Assembly: GCA_016649925.1 (NCBI GenBank)
Contig: JAENWO010000025.1
Coordinates: 1 to 14,411 of the forward strand
Origin: Actinomycetales bacterium
Lineage (GTDB): Bacteria; Actinomycetota; Actinomycetes; Actinomycetales; Beutenbergiaceae
Length of the DNA: 14,411 bases
Direction: 5' to 3'
The notes under the pieces are model-generated. The model had not been told where the DNA came from, did no database searches, and worked only from the letters and a program-made list of their open reading frames with translations. Shown here one piece after another: positions 1-6,991 of the stretch. Position 1 is the stretch's first letter; the number at the start of each line of letters is the position of its first letter. The position numbers and the translations under genes were made by a program.

Positions 1-74
1 GATCGAGGAGATGACGGGATGGTTATCTGCGTGCAACGCGCGGATGTGCGCCATCCACTCCCAGCCCCTCCCCC

Positions 75-374
75 CGGGACCTCGCGCATCAGAGCGGCCC
101 GGCCCCGAACTCCATCACGAACGTGCTGGACCGGCTCGAACGGCAGGGCTTCGTCCGACGCGAACCCGACCCCGACGACGGCCGGCGGCTGCGGGTCGTC
201 GCCACCCCGGAGGGCGGCGCCCGGTTCGCGGAGCACTTCGCGCCGATGATGGGCCGCCTCGACGAGCTCCACGCGACCTACTCCGACGCGGAACTGCTCC
301 TCATCGCCGACTGCCAACGGCGCGCGGCCGACATCGAGGAGGAGGAAGCGGCGCGCGTCGCCTCCGGGGGCTGA
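75..374 (+). pseudogene. MarR-family regulator, 5'-truncated
   Basis: This is the C-terminal part of a winged-helix MarR-type repressor. From about 75 the frame reads RDLAHQ, then PNSITNVLDRLERQGFVRR, which is the recognition helix and start of the wing, then DPDDGRRLRV and a helical dimerisation tail ending at TGA 372-374. MarR proteins are usually about 140-160 aa. The only plausible start in this frame is GTG 123, which lies inside the recognition helix and would give only 83 aa without a complete DNA-binding domain. The frame is open back to a stop at 12-14, but the residues before RDLAHQ do not look like MarR sequence. The 5' end is therefore lost, frameshifted or cut by a rearrangement. 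The family call is solid; the regulated gene is unknown. Confidence 0.65.
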
Positions 375-419
375 GGGGTCGGCGAGCGACCCCGACATCG
401 CTCGCAACGCCGTCGGGCA

Positions 420-525
420 TCACACGTACGCAGCGCGGAACTCCCAGGGACGCAGGCGTGCGGGATCACCGGGCGAGAAATAGTTCCCGAGCAGGAGCGT
501 CCCGGTCGGCACCTCCTCGAGGAGG
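420..525 (-). pseudogene. C-terminal fragment, GH13 alpha-glucosidase-like
   Basis: On the minus strand the frame reads EEVPTGTLLLGNYFSPGDP then LRPWEFRAAYV and a TGA stop. Codons end mostly in G or C, as in real genes here. A 'LLGNY...LRPWEARVY'-type ending is typical of GH13 alpha-glucosidases and oligo-1,6-glucosidases, where it is the last beta-strand of the C-terminal domain. Only about 35 residues remain of a protein that would be about 550 aa. The fragment stops at the palindrome 512-525, beyond which the other strand encodes a ROK protein. The GH13 assignment rests on this short motif, so it is tentative. A GH13 gene beside ROK and MarR regulators would fit a sugar-use locus. Confidence 0.4.
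512..525. repeat. Perfect 14-bp palindrome at gene-fragment junction
   Basis: CCTCCTCGAGGAGG equals its own reverse complement. It encodes the 'LLEE' residues of the ROK fragment on the plus strand and the 'LLEE' residues of the GH13-like fragment on the minus strand. It therefore marks the exact point where two 5'-truncated genes meet head to head. Confidence 0.85.
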
Positions 526-1139
526 CGACCGGCCTGAGGTGTCGGGTGGACAACGACCTCGCAGCCCCCGCCGAAGCCGAAAACTGGTTCGGTGCGGGCC
601 GGACGCACGACCGGTTCATCGTGCTCACGGTGGGGGCGGGCATGGGCTTCGGCTACGTCTGCGGACGCGAGATGGTCACCAGCCCGGACAGCGGGCTCGG
701 GCTCGTGTGGTCGGTACCGGTGAGGGGGTATCCCGACGGGGGTCCCGTGCTCGTGCACAACGACCAAGTGGTGAGCATCCCGGCGATGGAACGGCGAGCT
801 GGCGAGGTCCTCGGGCGGAACGTGGGTTTCACCGAGCTGCTCGAGCTTGCACGCGAGGGGGAGACCGACGCGCGGGATCTCGTCGATCATGCCGCCGAGG
901 CCGTCGGGGAGCTGATCGGGGCGGCCGCGACGTTCACCCTGCCCCAGGTGGTGGTCATCTCCGGTGAGGGCTCCGGCTTCCTCTCCCTGGCCCGCGACCG
1001 CATGGAGGCCGGGATCGCGCGGGTGTGGAACCCGTTGGCCGAGCCGCTGAAGGTCATCGTCCGCGACCACGACTTCGCCCACCGGGCGCGCGGTTCGGCG
1101 ACCCTCGCGATCCAGCACAGCGTCCTCGACCACGACTGA
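513..1139 (+). pseudogene. ROK-family regulator, 5'-truncated
   Basis: The frame reads LLEEATGL, then RVDNDLAAPAEAENWFGAG (the ROK 'NDanaaa.aE' segment), a VGAGMGFGYV phosphate-binding glycine loop, VSIPAMERRA, and a C-terminal VVVISGEGSGF segment. ROK repressors are about 380-400 aa with an N-terminal helix-turn-helix; about 208 aa remain and the helix-turn-helix and first half of the actin-like fold are missing. GTG 546 is inside the conserved VDNDL motif, so it is unlikely to be a native start. The usual ROK zinc site (CxCGxxGCxE) is absent, which suggests a sugar-sensing regulator rather than an active kinase. Neighbours suggest control of glycoside or amino-sugar genes; that is inference. 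Confidence 0.7.
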
Positions 1140-1196
1140 GCGTGAGCCCACCGCACGCTCCGTCTACGGACGCTCCGGCCGCCGTCGGACATCGCC

Positions 1197-1532
1197 TCAG
1201 GCGCCGCGCGGCGCGTACATGATCACGGCCACGCCGAGGAGGCAGAGCGCGGCGCCGATCACGTCGAACCGGTCCGGCCGAAAGCCGTCCACGATCATCC
1301 CCCAGGCCAACGACCCGGCGACGAACACGCCGCCGTAGGCCGCGAGGATCCGGCCGAAGTGCGCGTCCGGTTGCAGGGTCGCGACGAACCCATACAAGCC
1401 GAGGAGGACGACGCCCGCACCGACCCAGACCAGACCGCGGTGTTCGCGCACGCCCTGCCAGATCAGCCAGGCTCCGCCGATCTCGGCGACCGCGGCGACG
1501 ACGAACAAGATGATGGAGCGCACGGTGTCCAT
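1197..1532 (-). CDS. UPF0060 (YnfA-type) small membrane protein
   Basis: The 111-aa protein is almost entirely hydrophobic, with four predicted membrane helices at about residues 5-24, 33-50, 60-82 and 89-107. Conserved UPF0060 features are visible: an AEIGGAWLIWQ segment in helix 1, GLYGFVATLQPDAHFGRILA between helices 2 and 3, and YGGVFV in helix 3. YnfA proteins resemble small multidrug resistance exporters and sit in the inner membrane; YnfA of enteric bacteria has been linked to efflux of toxic compounds, but the substrate here is unknown. ATG 1532 gives the family's usual length; no strong ribosome binding site is seen. It lies 104 nt downstream of nagB on the same strand and may be co-transcribed, but a functional link is not evident. 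Confidence 0.88.
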   Translation of the reverse strand: MDTVRSIILFVVAAVAEIGGAWLIWQGVREHRGLVWVGAGVVLLGLYGFVATLQPDAHFGRILAAYGGVFVAGSLAWGMIVDGFRPDRFDVIGAALCLLGVAVIMYAPRGA

Positions 1533-1636
1533 GACTGGAGCGTAGGGGGTCCGCGACGGCCAGCACCCGGGCGGCCTGCACGAGCAACCGAGGTCAACCC
1601 GCGCGACATCGCCGGGGTTGCCGAGGGGTGTCTGCC

Positions 1637-2419
1637 TCAGAGCCCCTGCCACTCCGGCTTCGAGGCGTAGGTCTGGCGGTAGTAGCCGGCGAGCTGGAGG
1701 CGGGAGGCCGCGGCGTCGTCCACGAGGACGGAGACGTGCGGGTGGTGTTGCAGGATCGACGCGGGCCACATCGCGCTGACGCCACCCTCGGCCATGCGGT
1801 GGATGGCCTCCGCCTTGCCGCGCCCCGTGGCGACGAGCACCAGGTGCTTGGCGGACATGATCGTCGCTAGCCCCTGCGTGAGGCAGTGCCGCGGAACCTG
1901 CTCGATGTCGTCGAAGAAGCGCGCGTTGTCCGCCCGCGTCTGCTCCGTCAACGTCTTGATGCGGGTTCGGGACGCGAGGGAGGACCCAGGCTCGTTGAAC
2001 GCGATGTGCCCATCCGTCCCGATCCCGAGGAGCTGCAGGTCCACGCCGCCGGCGTCGATGATCGCCTGCTCGTACGCCGCGCAGGCCGCCGGGAGGTCCT
2101 CGGCGAGGCCGTCGGGTCCCTGCACCGCGTCCGGCGCGAAGTCCACCCGCGAGACGATCTCCTTCTCGATGACGTTCCGGTACCGCTCCGGGTGCTCCGC
2201 CGCCAGGCCCACGTACTCGTCGAGCATGAACGCCCGTGCCCGCGAGAAGGACAGCCTGCCCCCCTCGTACCGGCGCGCCAGCTCGTCGTACACCGCCAGC
2301 GGGGAGGAGCCAGTAGCCAGGCCGAGCACCGCGTCCGGCTTGCGCGTGAGGAGGGAGGAGATCGTGTCCGCGACGATCGTCGCGATCGCGACACCGTCGC
2401 TGCGGATGATGACCTCCAT
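1637..2419 (-). CDS. nagB: Glucosamine-6-phosphate deaminase NagB
   Basis: NagB converts glucosamine-6-phosphate to fructose-6-phosphate and ammonia in the cytoplasm, feeding amino sugars into glycolysis. The 260-aa length matches the family. Visible motifs are the phosphate loop GLATGSSP (33-40), LDEYVGL with catalytic Asp67, and GIGTDGHIAFNEPGSS (132-147) with Asp136, His138 and Glu143. These correspond to Asp72, Asp141, His143 and Glu148 of the E. coli enzyme. Start ATG 2419 is preceded by a strong GGAGGAG Shine-Dalgarno lying in the last codons of nanE, and only 6 nt separate the two genes. It is the last catabolic step of a nanK-nanE-nagB operon. The frame is intact, unlike nanK. The deacetylase NagA needed between NanE and NagB is not in the window. 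Confidence 0.96.
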   Translation of the reverse strand: MEVIIRSDGVAIATIVADTISSLLTRKPDAVLGLATGSSPLAVYDELARRYEGGRLSFSRARAFMLDEYVGLAAEHPERYRNVIEKEIVSRVDFAPDAVQGPDGLAEDLPAACAAYEQAIIDAGGVDLQLLGIGTDGHIAFNEPGSSLASRTRIKTLTEQTRADNARFFDDIEQVPRHCLTQGLATIMSAKHLVLVATGRGKAEAIHRMAEGGVSAMWPASILQHHPHVSVLVDDAAASRLQLAGYYRQTYASKPEWQGL

Positions 2420-2425
2420 GGACCC

Positions 2426-3118
2426 CTACTCCTCCAGTGCCGAGACGAACCAGGACGTGATCGATGACGGATGCGTGATCGCCGTCCCGACGACCACGGC
2501 GAACGCCCCCGCCTCGAGCGCAGCACGCGCCTGCGCCGGAGTGTGCACGCGACCCTCCGCCACGACCGGAGTGTCCAGCCGTGCCGTGAATTCCGCGAGC
2601 AGGTCCAGGTCCGGTCCGTCGGTCTTCGCACGGTCCGGCGTGTACCCGGCGAGCGTCGTGCCCACGATATCGGCACCCGCGTCCTCGGCGGCAAGGCCGT
2701 CCTCGGCGGCAAGGCCGTCCTCGAGGCATCCGCAGTCCGCCATGACGAGGGCGTCCGTGCGTTCGTGGATCGCCTCGATCGTCTCCTCCAGGCTCAGCCC
2801 GTCCGGGCGGGGCCGCCTCGTGCCGTCGACGGCGACGGCATGCGCCCCGGCCCGGACCACCGCGAGCGCGTGCTCCAGCGTCGGGGTGATGAACACGCCA
2901 TCGTGCGCGTCCTTCCACAACCCGATGACGGGCACGTCCACGGTCGCGGCGATGAGCGCCACGTCCGCGACGCCCTGGCATCGGATCGCCGCAGCTCCCC
3001 CGACGACGGCGGCCTGCGCCACCCGGTTCATGGTGTCCGGGCTCCGCATCGCCTCGCCCGGATACGCCTGCACGGAGACGATCAGCCGTCCTTGCAGGTC
3101 CGGCAGCCAGTTGCTCAT
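2426..3118 (-). CDS. nanE: N-acetylmannosamine-6-phosphate 2-epimerase NanE
   Basis: NanE interconverts ManNAc-6-phosphate and GlcNAc-6-phosphate in sialic acid and ManNAc catabolism. The 230-aa TIM-barrel protein shows LIVSVQAYPGEAM (12-24), GAAAIRCQG (41-49), PVIGLWK with the likely catalytic Lys69, ADIVGTTLAGYT (149-160), and TPVVAEGR with likely catalytic Glu188. Family members are about 220-230 aa. ATG 3118 overlaps the nanK stop in an ATGA arrangement (translational coupling), with GGAG upstream. Residues DGLAAE occur twice in tandem (about 134-145), encoded by an 18-bp direct repeat; the family normally has one copy, so this is a 6-residue insertion before ADIVGTT. It keeps frame and probably lies at the end of a surface helix, so activity may survive. 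Confidence 0.95.
   Translation of the reverse strand: MSNWLPDLQGRLIVSVQAYPGEAMRSPDTMNRVAQAAVVGGAAAIRCQGVADVALIAATVDVPVIGLWKDAHDGVFITPTLEHALAVVRAGAHAVAVDGTRRPRPDGLSLEETIEAIHERTDALVMADCGCLEDGLAAEDGLAAEDAGADIVGTTLAGYTPDRAKTDGPDLDLLAEFTARLDTPVVAEGRVHTPAQARAALEAGAFAVVVGTAITHPSSITSWFVSALEE
2681..2723. repeat. 18-bp tandem duplication inside nanE
   Basis: The unit gtcctcggcggcaaggcc occurs at 2681-2698 and again at 2699-2716, followed by the first 7 bases of a third copy (2717-2723). On the coding strand it duplicates the residues DGLAAE. Because the unit is a multiple of three, the frame is kept. The copies are identical, which points to a recent slippage event. Confidence 0.92.
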
Positions 3119-4068
3119 GTCACGCTCCGATCGCGCCCGTCCATCAACGGTTCGTCGATGAGGTCGAAGGCCAGACGCGCGGCGCCGAGCATCGCGGCGT
3201 CCACCCCGAGTTGCGAGGGCACCACGGGCACGCCCTCGAGCGCGTCGATCAGTTCGCCATCGACGGCCTCGGTGACGGCGTCCCACCACAGCGGTCCCGC
3301 GCCCGCGAGCCCGCCACCCACCACGACGACCTCGGGGTCGACGGCGTTCGCCAGCCCTCCGATGCCGCGGCCCAGCGCCCGACCGGCGGTCCGCACCGCG
3401 TCGATCGCCGTCGCGTCGCCGCCACGGGCCAGGTACAGCCGGTGCATCCCGGTCCGGTGGCGACCGCCTCGACGTGACCGGTCCGTCCACAACGGCACGG
3501 GACGCCGTCGGCCTCCGGGACCGCGAGGTTATCCACATGCCCGGCCGCGGACCGCGCCCCGTGCCACGGGCGCCCGTCGACGAGGAACGCACCACCGACG
3601 CCGGTGCCGGCGGCGACCAGCACGGCGCTCCGCGCACCGCGACACGCGCCCCGCCACGCCTCGCCCATCCCGTGGGCCAGCACGTCGTTGTCCGCCGCGA
3701 CCGCCAGCCCGAGCCGTTCGACGAGACCGTCGACGACGGCAGTCCCCACCCAGTCACGGATCGCGAGTCAGACCCGCGGTGCGCTGACCCCACTCATCAT
3801 TCTCACTGTCAGTTGCGGAGATGATCACCCCACGCGACGCGTCGACGACCCCGGCCGTACCGATCCCCACGGCTTCGACCTGCGCCGCCCCGGACGCGAC
3901 GCCACCGATCAGTCCACGGACGAGGCCGGCGACCGCGTCCAGGATTGCCGGAGCACCCGCGTCCGCGGGTGTGGCAATGCTTGCCCGCACGCTGATGCCG
4001 CCGTTGGTATCAACGATCGACGCTGCGGTCTTCGTTCCCTTCAGGTCGACTTCGACGACGCGCCACAT
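3115..4068 (-). pseudogene. nanK: ROK N-acetylmannosamine kinase, broken (nanK-like)
   Basis: This would phosphorylate ManNAc for NanE, judged by the ROK fold and by direct coupling to nanE (stop and start overlap as ATGA). Three frames carry one protein. The N-terminal part, 4068 to 3805, has VDLKGTKTAA (the Asp-x-x-Gly-Thr-Lys phosphate loop) and VGIGTAGVVD, ending at SATDS. The middle, 3761 to about 3449, has IRDWVGTAV, AADNDV with the likely catalytic Asp, VAAGTGVGGAFLVDG, AAGH and the zinc motif CRCGRTGHVEA. The C-terminal part, about 3450 to 3115, has GMHRLYLARGG and VVVVGGGLAGAG. A 43-nt insertion (3762-3804) separates the first two parts; loss of one G in the CCGGGA context near 3448-3450 separates the last two. 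His replaces the third zinc Cys, which I recall as usual in this actinobacterial subgroup. Other sugar specificity (glucose, GlcNAc) cannot be excluded. Confidence 0.8.
3762..3804 (-). other. 43-nt insertion breaking nanK
   Basis: Joining the codon for Ser at 3807-3805 directly to the Ile codon at 3761-3759 restores the ROK-like reading SATDS-IRDWVGTAV. The 43 intervening bases are not a multiple of three; read through, they give non-family residues ENDEWGQRTAGLTRDP and a stop. I cannot find the same 43 bases elsewhere in the window. Confidence 0.6.
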
Positions 4069-4172
4069 CAGACTCGGAGCCCCGCGGCATCGACCATGCC
4101 CTCGATCCGGTCGACCACGTCACCCACGAGCACGCTCGCGGGTGGGAAGCCCCACGGACCGTGCGGGTCGAA
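4068..4172 (-). pseudogene. C-terminal fragment of unknown upstream operon gene
   Basis: Immediately upstream of the kinase ATG the minus strand reads DPHGPWGFPPASVLVGDV, then VDRIEGMVDAAGLRV and TGA; the stop overlaps the kinase start as TGATG, a typical operon coupling. Codon choice is like real genes here. I do not recognise the family from 34 residues. By position it could be another gene of the amino-sugar operon. Going upstream, the frame runs straight into the TAG stop of the glsB-like gene at 4173-4175, so the rest of the gene is missing and the breakpoint lies at about 4172. Confidence 0.45.
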
Positions 4173-4454
4173 CTACTTCGTGATGCGAGGACCAGCAGAC
4201 CTCTTGGTGCTCATCGCTATGTAGATCCCAAGAAGGATCACGGCGACGACGATGGAGAAGACCCAGCGGATCCAGTCGATGCCCGGCGTGTCCGCGACTC
4301 CGACGAGACCGGCGAGGTAGTAACCGGCGAGCGCGCCGACGATGCCGATGATCAGGGTCCAGAGGAGCCCGATCTTCTGAGTACCCGGCTTGACGGCACG
4401 CGCGATCAGGCCGATCACGGCGCCGAAGATGATGATGCCAATGACCTCACCCAT
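4173..4454 (-). CDS. GlsB/YeaQ/YmgE family stress membrane protein
   Basis: The 93-aa protein has three hydrophobic helices at about residues 3-20, 30-50 and 64-82. It carries the family's glycine-rich pattern: IIFGAVIGLIARAVKPG in the first segment and LLWTLIIGIVGALAGYYLAG in the second. Such proteins are small inner-membrane proteins of the transglycosylase-associated group; their molecular role is not established, though several are stress-induced. Start ATG 4454 has an AGAAAGG ribosome binding site about 9 nt upstream. The length is normal and the frame intact. The downstream side abuts a foreign gene fragment directly at its stop codon, so its native terminator region is lost. Confidence 0.92.
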   Translation of the reverse strand: MGEVIGIIIFGAVIGLIARAVKPGTQKIGLLWTLIIGIVGALAGYYLAGLVGVADTPGIDWIRWVFSIVVAVILLGIYIAMSTKRSAGPRITK

Positions 4455-4603
4455 GGTTTCGAACCTTTCTGTGGGAAATCCGAGAGAACGGCGCTTGGAG
4501 CCGCTGCTCGCTGGCAGCCTTCCACACCGGGGAACGTCCCGCATGCCGGAAGGTGAACGACACGCGCAGCCTTCCGCGGTGGCCATTCTGACCCTTCGGT
4601 CAC
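4455..4603. other. Intergenic spacer upstream of glsB-like gene
   Basis: These 149 bases lie between the ATG of the glsB-like gene and the stop of the EamA remnant. They must hold the promoter of the glsB-like gene if it has its own, but I see no clear -10 or -35 box and no convincing coding frame. Confidence 0.4.
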
Positions 4604-5230
4604 TCAGACCCCGTCGGGTGTCTGTGGGGCGCTCCTGCGGGAGGTGGACAGGGCCACCGCTGCGGTGATCGCGGCGAGCCCGAGCAGTTCGCCGGCCCGG
4701 GGCCGCTGCGCCAGCGTGACGAACCCGATGAGGGTGGCCGAAGCCGGCAGGAGTGCGTTGAGCAAGGCAAAGGTGGCCGTTCCGAGCCGCTGGAGCGTGA
4801 CCTGGTCCAGGACGTAGGGGATCACGCTGGACAGCACCCCGACCGCGACCACGATCCACACCACGCCCGGGTCCAGCACCGGCCCCGCCCACGGGAGGCC
4901 GAGCGGCGCGAAGACGAGCGAGGCGATCGCCGTGCCCACGGCGAGCGAGGCGAGCCCGCTCCACCGGGTCACGATCCGCCCGCCGAGCACCATGTACAGG
5001 CCCCACGCGGCACCGGCCGCGAGCGCACAGCCGAGACCGAGCGCGAGGTCGGCGGCCGAGCCGGCGCCGGCCCAGCGGACGCCCAGCAGACTGATCGCGA
5101 GCACGCCAAGCGTCGCAGGCGCGATCGAGACCCGCGCACGGAAGGTACGCCCGCCCCAGGCCGCCACCGCCACGGGACCGGCGAACTCGACGGCGACGGC
5201 CGCACCGAGCGGCAGGTAGTCGATCGCCAC
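4604..5230 (-). pseudogene. EamA/RhtA-like exporter, 5'-truncated
   Basis: About 208 residues of a drug/metabolite transporter of the EamA superfamily remain; full members are about 280-300 aa with ten helices. The fragment begins in VAIDYLPLGAAVAVEFAGP, which matches the 'aL..ip.g.A..ieflgP' helix near the end of the first EamA repeat. It then has the complete second repeat, including AAGAAWGLYMVLGGR, SSVIPYVLDQVTLQRLG and ATFALLNALLPASATLIG, the last typical of RhtA-type (amino acid exporter) proteins. The protein would lie in the cytoplasmic membrane; the substrate is unknown. No start exists: the minus-strand frame runs on, antisense, into the oxidoreductase gene. The upstream helices are lost at a junction at about 5220-5230. 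Confidence 0.8.
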
Positions 5231-6991
5231 GTGACGACTGCCCGGGAACTGAGCACCGACATCCTCGTGATCGGTGGCGGCATCGGCGGAGTCGCCGCCG
5301 CGTTGACCGCCGCCCGACTGGGCCGACGAGTTGTGCTCACCGAACCGACCGACTGGCTCGGCGGCCAGCTCACCAGCCAAGCCGTACCACCGGACGAGAA
5401 CCGGTGGATCGACACCCCGCACACCGCCGTCGGGTACGCACGCCTGCGAGCGGGCATCCGCGATTACTACCGGCGGGCCTACCCCCTCACGCCGGAGGCC
5501 GCCGCCGACCCCAGGCTCAACCCCGGCCTCGGCTACGTGAGCCGGCTCTGCCACGAACCACGCGCCGCGGTCGCGGCGATCGACGAGCTGCTCGCTCCGT
5601 GGCAGTCCTCGGACCGGCTCACGGTGCTCACCGAGCACGAGCCGGTCGCGGCGCACACCGACGGGGACCGGATCGACGCCGTGACCCTGCTCGGACCGAC
5701 AGGCAACGTCAAGATCACCGCCACCTACGTACTGGACGCCAGCGAGCTCGGCGACCTGCTCCCCCTGGCCGGCGTCGAGCACGTCATCGGCGCCGAGGGC
5801 CAGGACACCACCGGCGAGCCACACGCCCCCGCCACGGCCGACCCGCTGGACCAGCAGGCGATCTCCTGGTGCTTCGCCATGGACCATCACCCCGGCGAGG
5901 ACCACACCATCAACAAGCCCGCCGGGTACGACCACTGGCGCACGGCCGTGGCACCGTTCTGGCCCGGGCCCCAGCTGTCCTGGACCGATGTTGACCCGAT
6001 CACGCTGGAACCCCGCGACCGGCCCCTCTTCATCGGCGAGCCCGGCAGCGCCCACGCCTTCGACCTGTGGCACTACCGGCGCATCCTCGCCCGCCGCCAG
6101 TTCGCCCCCGGCGCCTTCGACAGCGACATCACCCTGGTCAACTGGCCGCACGTCGACTACTGGGACGCGCCCCTGCTCGGCGTCGATGACGCCACCCGCG
6201 CCGACGCGCTCGCAGGAGCCCGCGACCTGTCCCTCTCGTTCCTGCACTGGATGCAGACCGAAGCCCCACACTCCGATGACGACGGTCACGGCTACCCCGG
6301 ACTGCGGCTACGCGGCGACGTCACCGGCACTCTCGACGGCCTCGCCAAGGCGCCCTACATCCGCGAGTCACGCCGCATCCAGGCCGAGTTCACCGTGCTC
6401 GAGCAGCACGTCGGGGTGGACGCCCGCCCGGCCGGCGCCGGCAGCGAGATCTTCGCGGACAGCATCGGCATCGGCCACTACCGCATCGACCTGCACCCCA
6501 GCACCGCCGGCCGCACCTACGTCGACATCGAGTCCTACCCGTTCCAGATCCCCCTCGGCGCGCTCATCCCCGTGCGGGTCGACAACCTGCTCGCCGCCGC
6601 CAAGACCATCGGCACCACCCACATCACGAACGGCTGCTACCGCCTGCACCCCGTCGAATGGTCCATCGGCGAAGCCGCCGGCGCCCTGGCCGCCTACTGC
6701 CTCGACCACGGCGTCCCACCACGCAAGGTCCGCAACGACCACACGCTGCTCGCCGACTACCGGCGACTGCTCACCGACACCCTCGGCGTCACCCTCGCCT
6801 GGCCGGAGGAGATCCGCACCTTCCGAGCGGTCCGAGATGAATCGGGCCCTACGTGGGCAGGGTCCGAGCGTCAGCAGCGCTGCGCAGGTGGCCGTACCGC
6901 CTTTGCACCGGAGTCGTGGCCGACGCTGCGTCAGGGAGGCGGGTCACCACCCCGGCTTCGCCGGCCCGTCCCCGAGGTCGGGGATGGGTAG
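5231..6991 (+). CDS. FAD-dependent oxidoreductase (FAD_oxidored type)
   Basis: The 586-aa protein has an N-terminal Rossmann dinucleotide site, DILVIGGGIGG (10-20), with Glu38 ending the second strand (VVLTEP), followed by DWLGGQLTSQAVPPDE. This pattern belongs to the FAD_oxidored group, often found beside glycan or sugar-acid catabolism genes. Near the C-terminus, NLLAAAKTIGTTHITNGCYR and VEWSIGEAAGALAAYC form the second FAD contact. The family-like part ends around LGVTLAWPEEIR (about residue 530). The last 50 or so residues are Arg/Pro-rich, unlike the family, and run antisense into the end of the convergent dehydrogenase by 48 nt, suggesting the native stop was lost. GTG 5231 starts directly at the junction with the EamA remnant, with no Shine-Dalgarno. 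The substrate is unknown. Confidence 0.85.
   Translation: MTTARELSTDILVIGGGIGGVAAALTAARLGRRVVLTEPTDWLGGQLTSQAVPPDENRWIDTPHTAVGYARLRAGIRDYYRRAYPLTPEAAADPRLNPGLGYVSRLCHEPRAAVAAIDELLAPWQSSDRLTVLTEHEPVAAHTDGDRIDAVTLLGPTGNVKITATYVLDASELGDLLPLAGVEHVIGAEGQDTTGEPHAPATADPLDQQAISWCFAMDHHPGEDHTINKPAGYDHWRTAVAPFWPGPQLSWTDVDPITLEPRDRPLFIGEPGSAHAFDLWHYRRILARRQFAPGAFDSDITLVNWPHVDYWDAPLLGVDDATRADALAGARDLSLSFLHWMQTEAPHSDDDGHGYPGLRLRGDVTGTLDGLAKAPYIRESRRIQAEFTVLEQHVGVDARPAGAGSEIFADSIGIGHYRIDLHPSTAGRTYVDIESYPFQIPLGALIPVRVDNLLAAAKTIGTTHITNGCYRLHPVEWSIGEAAGALAAYCLDHGVPPRKVRNDHTLLADYRRLLTDTLGVTLAWPEEIRTFRAVRDESGPTWAGSERQQRCAGGRTAFAPESWPTLRQGGGSPPRLRRPVPEVGDG

Noticed and set aside
11..967. Long plus-strand open frame of 318 codons across the MarR and ROK remnants
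   Set aside because: The translation is Arg/Gly/Pro-rich with no family motif, typical of an off-frame reading of GC-rich coding DNA; the MarR and ROK readings explain the same bases.
1794..3161. Plus-strand 455-codon open frame opposite nagB and nanE
   Set aside because: It is Ser/Arg/Ala-rich and motif-free and lies antisense to two well-supported genes with intact catalytic residues.
4500..4570. Possible stem CTTCC...GGAAG in the spacer upstream of the glsB-like gene
   Set aside because: It has only a 5-bp stem with a long loop and no partner features of a terminator or riboswitch.
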